Shown piece after piece: positions 1-5,771 of a stretch of DNA of 19,039 bases; the first letter of the stretch is position 1, and each line of letters begins with the position of its first letter. The notes under the pieces are model-generated. The model saw only the letters and a list, made by a program, of their open reading frames with translations. It had not been told where the DNA came from and made no database searches. This DNA is from an uncultured Eubacteriales bacterium (GTDB lineage: Bacteria; Bacillota; Clostridia; Christensenellales; Borkfalkiaceae), in the NCBI GenBank assembly GCA_905207235.1, contig CAJLKN010000020.1, positions 1 through 19,039 of the forward strand, in the 5' to 3' direction. The position numbers were made by a program, and so were the translations under genes.

Positions 1-38
1 CCCACGACCGATAAAGTAAAAATTTAATATTATAAAAT

Positions 39-114
39 CGAGGCGTAGCGCAGTTGGTAGCGCGCATGGTTCGGGACCATGAGGTCGTGGGTTCGACTCC
101 CGTCGCCTCGACCA
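39..114 (+). tRNA. tRNA-Pro (anticodon CGG)
   Basis: The acceptor stem CGAGGCG (39-45) pairs perfectly with CGCCTCG (104-110), followed by discriminator A and an encoded CCA (112-114). The anticodon stem CATGG/CCATG (65-69, 77-81) encloses the loop TTCGGGA, so the anticodon at 72-74 is CGG, reading the proline codon CCG. The T loop is TTCGACT (92-98) within a stem that contains two wobble pairs. All cloverleaf elements are present, so this looks functional. Only AT-rich DNA with a TATAAA-like box precedes it, so it may belong to a cluster that begins before the window. Confidence 0.95.
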
Positions 115-121
115 ACAAAAC

Positions 122-160
122 AGCAGGGCACTTTTAGGTGTCCTGCTTTTGATTATTTTT
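122..160 (+). terminator. Intrinsic terminator after tRNA-Pro
   Basis: AGCAGGGCAC (122-131) pairs with GTGTCCTGCT (138-147) with one wobble pair and a short T/A loop, followed directly by a T-rich tail. It lies 8 bases past the CCA end. Confidence 0.85.
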
Positions 161-164
161 GTTT

Positions 165-197
165 TAACAAAAAAAGAATAGCGAGTGCTATTCTTTT
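165..197 (-). terminator. Terminator of the XRE gene
   Basis: AAAAGAATAGC and GCTATTCTTTT form an 11-bp stem around a GAGT loop (about 172-197). Read on the minus strand, a T-rich tail follows the stem. The stem overlaps the stop codon of the XRE gene. It may also act weakly on the plus strand as a back-up to the tRNA terminator. Confidence 0.75.
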
Positions 198-405
198 AAT
201 CTGTCTGTATGCCGTCCGTCAGCTCTTCAAAAGTTATATTGTATAGCTTTAATATCTTAATTATATTGTACAATGAAGGCTCGATTTTGTTGCATTCCCA
301 TTCGCTTACGCGTTGCTGGGTAGTGTCCATTTTCTGGGCAAATTCTTTCTGGCTTAGCTTATTGATTTTTCTTATTGCCTTTAAATTCTCGCCAAAACCT
401 TTCAT
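196..405 (-). CDS. Small XRE-family helix-turn-helix repressor
   Basis: The 69-residue product is almost entirely one XRE/Cro-CI type HTH domain. LSQKEFAQKM forms the first helices and TTQQRVSEWE the recognition helix, followed by PSLYNIIKILKLYNITFEELT, the usual fourth and fifth helices. No sensor or dimerisation domain follows, so it is probably a DNA-binding repressor alone. I chose the ATG at 405 because homologous domains begin close to (F/L)GENLKAIRK; an in-frame ATG at 447 would add 14 residues across the operator. Neither start has a Shine-Dalgarno sequence. A TATAAT box lies only 7 bases before 405, so translation may be leaderless. It is divergent to the lipoprotein gene at 498, and both probably share the two operators at 417-434 and 447-464, implying autoregulation. 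Confidence 0.85.
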   Translation of the reverse strand: MKGFGENLKAIRKINKLSQKEFAQKMDTTQQRVSEWECNKIEPSLYNIIKILKLYNITFEELTDGIQTD

Positions 406-416
406 ATTAGTTATTA

Positions 417-434
417 TACACTTAAAATAGTGTA
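417..434. promoter_or_regulatory. Probable XRE operator O1
   Basis: TACACT-N6-AGTGTA is a perfect inverted repeat. It overlaps the TATAAT box (413-418, minus strand) of the XRE gene. Its arms match those of the second site at 447-464, centred exactly 30 bp away, about three helical turns. Repressor binding is inferred. Confidence 0.65.
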
Positions 435-440
435 TTTTTC

Positions 441-469
441 TTGACATACACTAATATTAGTGTTATTAT
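441..469 (+). promoter_or_regulatory. Sigma-A promoter of the lipoprotein gene
   Basis: The -35 box TTGACA (441-446) and the -10 box TATTAT (464-469) are separated by 17 bp. The spacer is filled by the operator at 447-464, so a bound repressor would block RNA polymerase. Confidence 0.85.
447..464. promoter_or_regulatory. Probable XRE operator O2
   Basis: TACACT-N6-AGTGTT. The inner 16 bases (448-463) are a perfect palindrome that occupies the spacer between the -35 and -10 boxes of the lipoprotein promoter. The arms are the same as in the site at 417-434. Confidence 0.7.
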
Positions 470-497
470 ATAACCAATATAAGGCAGGAGAAATAAT

Positions 498-1142
498 ATG
501 AAAAAAAGATTGAATTTAATTTTGTTATGTTTATTGACAATAGTGTTATTCTGTTTTGTTGGTTGTGGCGGTTCTGATAATATAAATGAGGTGCCTGATG
601 TGGATCAGGGAACTGCCAGCGATGAGGATAACGGGTCTCTTGACGAAAATAACAACGGCGAGGATTCTATCGAAGAGGATAATGATAATCAACCCGATGA
701 TAAGCCTACCGCATATGAGTTGCTTTCCTATAATGAAAAATTATTTTTCGATTCGTTCAAGAGTAAAATCAGCTTATTTAAAAATCCGTCATCAGTGAAA
801 ATTATTAATATAGTAGGGAGTTATTATAATCAATCATATTTTGATTTCAGCATTTCCGCACAGAACTCTTTCGGGGCAACAATAAGCGAAGGGTACATAT
901 TATTTACTAAGTTGTGGACGGCACCAGATTCTACGGAAATTAAGTACGGAAATTATGGAAACACAGCCTTAGCCGGAACAATGATTTCATATAGCGAATT
1001 TTCAGACGGAACATTTTTTTCTGCTTATGCAAAATTAGCTATTATTGACCCCGATGCAGAATATTGTGATTCTTTTGTGTACTCTGTATCTAAAATTAAT
1101 AATGCAATAAAAGAATATCAGATTGATAACGGGTGGTTGTGA
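498..1142 (+). CDS. Putative lipoprotein of unknown function
   Basis: This 214-residue protein starts with a clear lipoprotein signal peptide: a KKR n-region, a hydrophobic stretch to residue 20, and a lipobox FVGC with the lipidated Cys at residue 23. Residues about 26-68 form a low-complexity linker rich in Asp, Glu and Asn, common in surface lipoproteins as a spacer from the membrane. The remaining roughly 145 residues look like a folded domain (NPSSVKI, YFDFSISAQN, GYILF) that I do not recognise. The ribosome binding site GCAGGAG (about 484-490) is 7 bases before the ATG. The gene has a strong promoter with an operator in the spacer, so it is probably repressed by the divergent XRE protein. 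The region is visibly more AT-rich than most of the window, which may indicate acquisition. Confidence 0.8.
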   Translation: MKKRLNLILLCLLTIVLFCFVGCGGSDNINEVPDVDQGTASDEDNGSLDENNNGEDSIEEDNDNQPDDKPTAYELLSYNEKLFFDSFKSKISLFKNPSSVKIINIVGSYYNQSYFDFSISAQNSFGATISEGYILFTKLWTAPDSTEIKYGNYGNTALAGTMISYSEFSDGTFFSAYAKLAIIDPDAEYCDSFVYSVSKINNAIKEYQIDNGWL

Positions 1143-1265
1143 AACAATAATGTGTATTGTCTGAGGCTTTGATATATATTTATTTACTTAAACCGCATGA
1201 GCACTATCATTAATTATAATTTTTGTTGTTAATAATTTAATTTTCTGATTAAGGTCGCAAACGTT

Positions 1266-1303
1266 AAAAAAGCGCGGGCACAAAATTGTGCCCGCGCTCT
1301 CTT
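1266..1303 (-). terminator. Terminator of trpB (possibly bidirectional)
   Basis: AGCGCGGGCACAA (1271-1283) pairs perfectly with TTGTGCCCGCGCT (1286-1298). The minus-strand tail is TTTTTT, and the plus-strand tail is CTCTTTTT. It therefore ends the minus-strand trpB transcript and may also stop the converging lipoprotein transcript. Confidence 0.9.
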
Positions 1304-1345
1304 TTTAAAATTCCGATTCAGGTAAAATTTATTTGCCGCGATAAA

Positions 1346-2719
1346 TCAGTTTCCGACGGAGGGAATACTTGCAAAGCCTCTTTCAAGGTCCTTATCGGTA
1401 GGGATGTAATCTTTCATCGTGCCTTCGTTGAACTGCTTGTATGCGGCGAGGTCGAAATAGCCTGTGCCCGTCAGACCAAAGAGAATGACCTTCTTTTCGC
1501 CAGTTTCTTTGCACTTTATAGCCTCGTCCATGGCGACTTTTATAGCGTGGCTGGATTCGGGTGCGGGGAGTATGCCTTCGCAGCGCGCGAACTCTTCGGC
1601 GGCCTTGAACACTTCGCTTTGCTTTACGGCTCTCGCTTCCATGTAACCGTCGTGGTAGAGCTTGGAAAGCACGGGACTCATGCCGTGGTATCTCAGCCCG
1701 CCTGCGTGGTCGGGGGAGGGCATGAATTCGCAGCCGAGAGTGTACATTTTTGCAAGAGGGGTAATCTTCGCGCTGTCGCAGAAGTCGTAAGCGTACTTGC
1801 CGCGGGACATCGAAGGGCAACTTGCGGGCTCTACGCCGATAAACCTTATGTTGTTCTTGCCCTGAAGTTTTTCCGCCATATAAGGAGCTATCAGTCCGCC
1901 GTAGTTCGAACCGCCGCCCATGCAGCCGATTACCATATCGGGCGTTACGCCGTACTTGTCGAGCGCGGTTTTGCTTTCGAGACCTATTATCGACTGGTGC
2001 ATGAGCACGTGATCGAGGACAGAACCCAATACGTAGCGGCAGTCGGGAGTTTTAATCGCTGTTTCAACGGCTTCGGCTATAGCGCAACCGAGCGAACCGC
2101 CCGTGCCGGGAAATTCTTTCAAAATCTTTCTGCCCGCCTCGGTGGTGTCGGAGGGGGAAGCTATTATGTCGGCGCCATAGGTGCGTATTACTTCCTTGCG
2201 GTAAGGCTTCTGTTCGTAAGAAGTCTTGACCATGAATACTTTGAGGTTAAGTCCGTAGAACGCCGCCGCCATGGCGAGCGCCGTGCCCCACTGACCTGCG
2301 CCCGTTTCTGTGGTTATGCTTTTAAGTCCCTGCTGTTTTGCATAGTAAGCCTGAGCGGCGGCAGAATTGAGTTTGTGCGAGCCAGAGGTGTTGTTGCCTT
2401 CGAACTTGTAGTAAATTTCGGCTGGAGTATCGAGCATTTTTTCGAGGAAATATGCCCTGATGAGGGGGGAGGGGCGGAAGTTGGTGTAAAAATTGCGTAT
2501 TCCTTCGGGAATTTCGATTTCCTTGTCGGTGCAGTTAAGCTCCTGTTCGACGCACTCTTTGCAGAAAACCTGTTCAAGTTCTTCTGCGGTGCAGGGTTTG
2601 CCCGTAGCGGGGTTTAAAAAGGGCTCGTGCTGTTCTTTCATGAAGGCTTTCAGGTTGAGCCACGTTTTAGGCATTTCCTCTTCGGTAAGATAGGTTTTGT
2701 AAGGGATTTTTGCAGACAT
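1346..2719 (-). CDS. trpB: Tryptophan synthase beta chain, TrpB2 type
   Basis: The 457-residue PLP enzyme condenses indole with L-serine to give L-tryptophan. The PLP lysine is K116 in EGNNTSGSHKLNSA, the phosphate-binding glycine loop is GCMGGGSN, and a late GLTGTGYFDL segment matches the C-terminal site. The N-terminal extension before RPSPLIRAYFLEK and the overall length (canonical TrpB is about 400) identify the TrpB2 subfamily, which often acts without TrpA. No trpA or other trp gene is adjacent, so indole salvage is a reasonable inference. A GGAGGT ribosome binding site (minus strand, 2732-2727) precedes the ATG. Expression is probably governed by the T-box leader just upstream, with tRNA-Trp as the likely ligand. 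Confidence 0.93.
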   Translation of the reverse strand: MSAKIPYKTYLTEEEMPKTWLNLKAFMKEQHEPFLNPATGKPCTAEELEQVFCKECVEQELNCTDKEIEIPEGIRNFYTNFRPSPLIRAYFLEKMLDTPAEIYYKFEGNNTSGSHKLNSAAAQAYYAKQQGLKSITTETGAGQWGTALAMAAAFYGLNLKVFMVKTSYEQKPYRKEVIRTYGADIIASPSDTTEAGRKILKEFPGTGGSLGCAIAEAVETAIKTPDCRYVLGSVLDHVLMHQSIIGLESKTALDKYGVTPDMVIGCMGGGSNYGGLIAPYMAEKLQGKNNIRFIGVEPASCPSMSRGKYAYDFCDSAKITPLAKMYTLGCEFMPSPDHAGGLRYHGMSPVLSKLYHDGYMEARAVKQSEVFKAAEEFARCEGILPAPESSHAIKVAMDEAIKCKETGEKKVILFGLTGTGYFDLAAYKQFNEGTMKDYIPTDKDLERGFASIPSVGN

Positions 2720-2772
2720 AATTATTACCTCCGTATGTCCGTTCGAGAATTTTTAATAGCCTGAAAACCGTT

Positions 2773-2821
2773 AAAAAAACAAAACACGGGTAAATCCGTT
2801 TGGGACGAATTTATCCGTGTT
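2773..2821 (-). terminator. T-box regulated terminator
   Basis: On the minus strand, the arm at 2821-2806 pairs with the arm at 2798-2783 over 16 bp with wobble pairs, followed by TTTTGTTTTTTT. Its 5' arm overlaps the T-box sequence, so the antiterminator and terminator are mutually exclusive. Confidence 0.88.
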
Positions 2822-3030
2822 GCCACCCAATTTCACAGCTTAGGAGCCGTCTTATTAACAGGCATCTTACAATGCCCTCTTTCTGTAACGGGAAAGCCCC
2901 GTCGGACGCTACGCAGGCAAAAGCCCTTCACATCCGCTCTCAGTAACCCATTCATCCGCAACAACCGCAACGCTTCCACCGTCCGTCGCTCTCTTGACAG
3001 GTTGCTATATGCAGATTACTTTTTACTTCA
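2773..3030 (-). ncRNA. T-box riboswitch, tRNA-Trp type
   Basis: On the minus strand the leader folds into a compact stem I. AGTAA (3027-3023) pairs with TTACT (2946-2942), ATCTGC (3016-3011) with GCGGAT (2959-2954), GCAACC (3005-3000) with GGTTGT (2966-2961), and GCGACG (2989-2984) with CGTTGC (2972-2967). Between the lower helices the loop holds AAAGTA opposite GAA-TGG-G, the classic AGTA/GAA loop, with candidate specifier TGG (Trp) at 2950-2948. An AAGAGA segment and a GGTGGAAG apical loop match the usual distal elements. The T-box GGGTGGCAACACGG (2828-2815) has C after TGG, fitting a tRNA with discriminator G, as tRNA-Trp has. A competing terminator follows at 2783-2821. Uncharged tRNA-Trp should therefore switch trpB on. 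Confidence 0.9.
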
Positions 3031-3056
3031 ACGATTTAGTCTATTAAATTACTGTC

Positions 3057-3085
3057 ATTATACTATCAAAAAAATTGCTTGTCAA
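3057..3085 (-). promoter_or_regulatory. Promoter of the T-box/trpB transcript
   Basis: Minus strand TTGACA (3085-3080), a 17-bp spacer and TATAAT (3062-3057) form a consensus sigma-A promoter. The predicted start near 3050 leaves about 20 bases before stem I of the T-box. Confidence 0.9.
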
Positions 3086-3226
3086 ATGTTTTATGCAATT
3101 TTTTTGCATATTTATGAAAAAATTTTTCACGCGCGCATGCGCACATGTCTATATATAAAACCGCGCACGGGTGCTTTATTATGGAGTAAAAAATAACGAC
3201 GTGCGTCATTCAGCAAAAAATTATGA

Positions 3227-3262
3227 CAGAAAAAATGAGCGGGCGATTTTCGTCCGCTCATT
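3227..3262 (-). terminator. Terminator of the [FeFe]-hydrogenase gene
   Basis: AATGAGCGGGCGA (3234-3246) pairs with TCGTCCGCTCATT (3250-3262) with one wobble pair. On the minus strand a TTTTT run follows immediately. The stretch between this and the trpB promoter (3086-3226) is AT-rich and holds no gene that I can support. Confidence 0.88.
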
Positions 3263-3289
3263 GATGGGTGTTAAAGCTGTTTTTCAGTT

Positions 3290-4804
3290 TCAGCTCATTT
3301 TGGTCAGTCTTTCGGCTGTTTCTTCGAGCTCCTTGGGAGGAATGTTGTCCTCAGAATTTTTAACCGCCATATCGACGAAAACTTTTGCCTTTACGGGGTC
3401 TATTATAGTGCCCACGCCCGCGACGCAGCCGCCGGGACAACCCATGCCCTCGATCATATATCCGTTATACTTGCCCGCCTTTGCAAGGGTAAGTATTTTT
3501 TTGCAATCGGCAAGCCCTTCGGCATGCGCTATCTTTACGTCTGTTTCGGGGAAGTATTCCTTTATGCACTTTTCAATCGCGCAGGCGACGCCGCCCGAAA
3601 CGGCATAGCCGCGTCCCGCGCCGGAGGCGTCGGTGTTGAGTTCGCTGTTCTCCATTGCCGCGGGGTCAATTCCGCGCGCCGAGAACATGCCGTTGAGCTC
3701 TTCGAACGTAAGCACGAAATCGACAAAGCTCCTTATCGTGCGGCGCGACGCTTCGAGTTTTTTCGCCGCGCAAGGTCCTATGAATACCACGCGGGCTTTT
3801 TCGTCCTTTTCCTTTATCTTTCTCGCCGTCGCGACCATGGGCGTAAGCTCCTGCGAGACTTCGGCTACGAGGTCGGGGAACTGCTTCTTCGCGAGAACCG
3901 CCCAGGCGGGGCAGCATGAAGTCAGAAGGAAGGGCAGCTTGCCCGTAACTACTTCGTGAACGTAGTGGTGAGCTTCGGCTATGCAGCCCATGTCTGCGCC
4001 TTCGGCAACTTCGTAAACGTCGGCAAAGCCGAGTTTTTTAAGCGCGGTCTTTATTTGTGCGAGGCTGCATTTGGGTCCGAACTGACCCGCGATGGCGGGA
4101 GCGACGGCGGCGACTACCCTGTCGCCCTGCTTTATTGCCTGAACGAGCTGGAATATCTGCGATTTGTCGGCAATCGCGCCGAAGGGGCACGCTGACATGC
4201 ACTGTCCGCACGCAACGCATTTGTCGTTGTCTATGTGCGCCCTGCCGTATTCGTCGGAAGATATCGCCTTTATGCCGCACGCGCTCGAGCAGGGGCGTAT
4301 CTTGTGCGAAATTGCGTCGTAAGGGCACGCCGCTTTGCACCTGCCGCACTTTATGCACTTGCTCTGGTCAATGAACGATTTGCCGTTGACAATCGAAATC
4401 GCGCCCTTCGGGCAGCTTTTAATGCACGAATGAGCGACGCAGTTGCGGCACATGTTTGTAACTTCGTATTCATTGTCGGGGCATTTGTCGCAAGCGGAGG
4501 GAATGACCTGCATGAGGGGAGGTTCGTAGTATTTGTCTGCAATGTTGCTGCCCGCAACTCCCGCGGTTACGTGAACGGGCTTGTTTGCGGGGCGGAGGGA
4601 CAGACCCATGGCGAGGCGGACGCGCTCTGCCACAATCTGCCTTTCGCGGTAAATGCTCTCGCGGTAAGCAGGTACTTCGCTCGGGGTTATTATGTAGGGA
4701 ATAGCTTCGATATCGCTTAAAATATCCTGGGAATCGAATGCAACTTTGGTTATTTCCTCAAATATTTTTTTTCGAAGGTCGGTAACTACGCTCTGACTTT
4801 TCAT
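3290..4804 (-). CDS. Monomeric [FeFe]-hydrogenase (probably group B)
   Basis: This 504-residue cytoplasmic enzyme should interconvert protons plus electrons and H2. H-cluster motifs are TSCCPAW (295-301), GPCAAKK (343-349) and GMGCPGGC (453-460), carrying the expected cysteines. N-terminal to them are Cys-rich cluster-binding segments: a region from C105 to C131, then CIKCGRCKAACP (150-161) and CVACGQCMSACP (196-207), with two more Cys at 172 and 176. The GMGCPGGCVAG form, instead of the common MACPGGC with a trailing GGG, and the unusual N-terminal region point to the less-studied group B, as an inference. No bifurcating partner subunits or maturases (HydEFG) are nearby; ferredoxin is the likely partner. 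GGAG precedes the ATG. Confidence 0.9.
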   Translation of the reverse strand: MKSQSVVTDLRKKIFEEITKVAFDSQDILSDIEAIPYIITPSEVPAYRESIYRERQIVAERVRLAMGLSLRPANKPVHVTAGVAGSNIADKYYEPPLMQVIPSACDKCPDNEYEVTNMCRNCVAHSCIKSCPKGAISIVNGKSFIDQSKCIKCGRCKAACPYDAISHKIRPCSSACGIKAISSDEYGRAHIDNDKCVACGQCMSACPFGAIADKSQIFQLVQAIKQGDRVVAAVAPAIAGQFGPKCSLAQIKTALKKLGFADVYEVAEGADMGCIAEAHHYVHEVVTGKLPFLLTSCCPAWAVLAKKQFPDLVAEVSQELTPMVATARKIKEKDEKARVVFIGPCAAKKLEASRRTIRSFVDFVLTFEELNGMFSARGIDPAAMENSELNTDASGAGRGYAVSGGVACAIEKCIKEYFPETDVKIAHAEGLADCKKILTLAKAGKYNGYMIEGMGCPGGCVAGVGTIIDPVKAKVFVDMAVKNSEDNIPPKELEETAERLTKMS

Positions 4805-4835
4805 ATCAAATGCTCCGTTAAAATTTTATGGCAGA

Positions 4836-4864
4836 ATTATACCATACGCAGAGCGCATTTTCAA
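4836..4864 (-). promoter_or_regulatory. Promoter of the [FeFe]-hydrogenase gene
   Basis: Minus strand TTGAAA (4864-4859), a 17-bp spacer and TATAAT (4841-4836), with a TG extended -10 element. It sits about 35 bases before the start codon. Confidence 0.82.
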
Positions 4865-4921
4865 CCTCTTGCAGGCAGTAAATTGCATAAAATTGCGTCA
4901 AATCTGATAAATTTCAACTTG

Positions 4922-4959
4922 TTACAATTTTTTTACAATCTTATTGCCCGTGCGTTACC
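4922..4959 (+). promoter_or_regulatory. Pho-box-like direct repeats upstream of the response regulator
   Basis: TTACA at 4922-4926 and 4933-4937, then TTGCC at 4944-4948 and TTACC at 4955-4959, all start exactly 11 bp apart. Tandem TTACA-like hexamers at 11-bp phasing are the known binding pattern of PhoP in Bacillus. They end just before the -35 box at 4967, as expected for an activator site. The same TTACA-N6-TTACAA core occurs upstream of pstS. Confidence 0.7.
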
Positions 4960-4966
4960 TTTAAGG

Positions 4967-4995
4967 TTGTAAAAAGTTGTGCTCCGTGTTAGAAT
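4967..4995 (+). promoter_or_regulatory. Promoter of the phosphate two-component system
   Basis: TTGTAA (4967-4972), a 17-bp spacer and TAGAAT (4990-4995). It lies directly downstream of the Pho-box-like repeats and about 38 bases before the start codon. Confidence 0.72.
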
Positions 4996-5032
4996 TATAA
5001 AAAATGAGTGCCTTAAAAGGGGGTGCCTTGCG

Positions 5033-5683
5033 ATGAAAGACAGGGTATATATTCTTGAAGACGATTCGTCGATAAGCGGTCTTGTAAAGGTTGCGCTGGA
5101 AATGAACGGCATAGAGTGCCGTGCGTGCGCTACCTGCCGCGATTTTATGTCCGCGCTCGGCGAAGAGCTGCCCGATGTCGCGCTGCTCGACGTAATGCTT
5201 CCCGACGGCAACGGGTTCGACGTTCTGCGCGCCGTCAAGAGCAAATATCCTTCCGTGTGCTGCATAATGCTTTCGGCTCTCGGCAAGGAAGAGGATAAGG
5301 TCAACGGGCTCAACCTCGGCGCGGACGACTATGTTTCAAAGCCTTTTTCCGTCCTCGAACTGACTGCGAGGGTAAACGCCGCATTGAGGCGCAGGCGCCG
5401 CGCGGCGACTTTGCAGTGCGGCGAACTCAGGCTCGACTGCGACACTATGACGGCTTTTGTGGGGGATAAAAAGCTCGACCTCAACAGAAAGGAATACGAG
5501 CTTTTGAAATACTTTATGGAGAACGCGGGCAGGGTTCTCACCCGCGAGACGCTTCTCAACGAGATATGGGGCTACGAATCGGGTGAAACGCGCACGCTCG
5601 ACAATCACGTCGCGCGCCTGAGGAAGATGGGTATAACCAACCTCGAAACCGTGTTCGGCGTGGGATATAAGCTGACCAACTGA
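5033..5683 (+). CDS. phoP: OmpR/PhoB-family response regulator (phosphate)
   Basis: The 216-residue protein has an N-terminal receiver domain with acidic pocket ED-D near residues 9-11, phospho-acceptor D53 in LLDVMLPDGNGF, S81 and K103 in SKPF. A C-terminal winged-helix domain follows (LNRKEYELLKYF, TRETLLNEIWG, TLDNHVARLRKM, GVGYKL). I chose the ATG at 5033 because AGGGGGT lies 8 bases before it and the protein then starts at the usual VYILEDD; an in-frame start at 4979 would precede the promoter's -10 box. It is followed by a PhoR-type kinase and the pst genes, so regulation of phosphate uptake is the natural inference. Its own promoter carries the same repeats as pstS, suggesting autoactivation. 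The symbol is assigned from context. Confidence 0.9.
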   Translation: MKDRVYILEDDSSISGLVKVALEMNGIECRACATCRDFMSALGEELPDVALLDVMLPDGNGFDVLRAVKSKYPSVCCIMLSALGKEEDKVNGLNLGADDYVSKPFSVLELTARVNAALRRRRRAATLQCGELRLDCDTMTAFVGDKKLDLNRKEYELLKYFMENAGRVLTRETLLNEIWGYESGETRTLDNHVARLRKMGITNLETVFGVGYKLTN

Positions 5684-5691
5684 ACTTGAAA

Positions 5692-5712
5692 GCCCGCCGC
5701 TCCGCGGCGGGC
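5692..5712 (+). other. GC-rich hairpin between regulator and kinase genes
   Basis: GCCCGCCGC (5692-5700) and GCGGCGGGC (5704-5712) form a perfect 9-bp stem with a 3-base loop, 8 bases past the regulator's stop codon. No immediate T-run follows; a run of seven or more T lies 16 bases later. It could be a weak attenuator or an RNA-stability element. A second hairpin, GCGCGGC-GCA-GCCGCGC (5740-5756), sits just before the kinase ribosome binding site. Confidence 0.55.
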
Positions 5713-5771
5713 ATATTTACATTGCGGCTTTTTTTCAGGGCGCGGCGCAGCCGCGCACGGGAGGATTTTTT

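Noticed and set aside
1..91. CCCACGACC at the window start is the reverse complement of 83-91 in the tRNA T arm
   Set aside because: Nine bases at the cut edge is too little to argue for an attachment site or a second tRNA; it would need the sequence to the left.
1286..2617. A 443-codon open frame on the plus strand
   Set aside because: It is antisense to trpB, spans the trpB terminator hairpin and has no ribosome binding site or recognisable domain.
2918..2936. An alternative T-box specifier, GAA-G-GGC (Gly), using the second GCGGAT
   Set aside because: It pairs less well with the rest of stem I, glycine tRNA normally has discriminator U rather than G, and the downstream gene is tryptophan-specific. 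The TGG reading fits all three.
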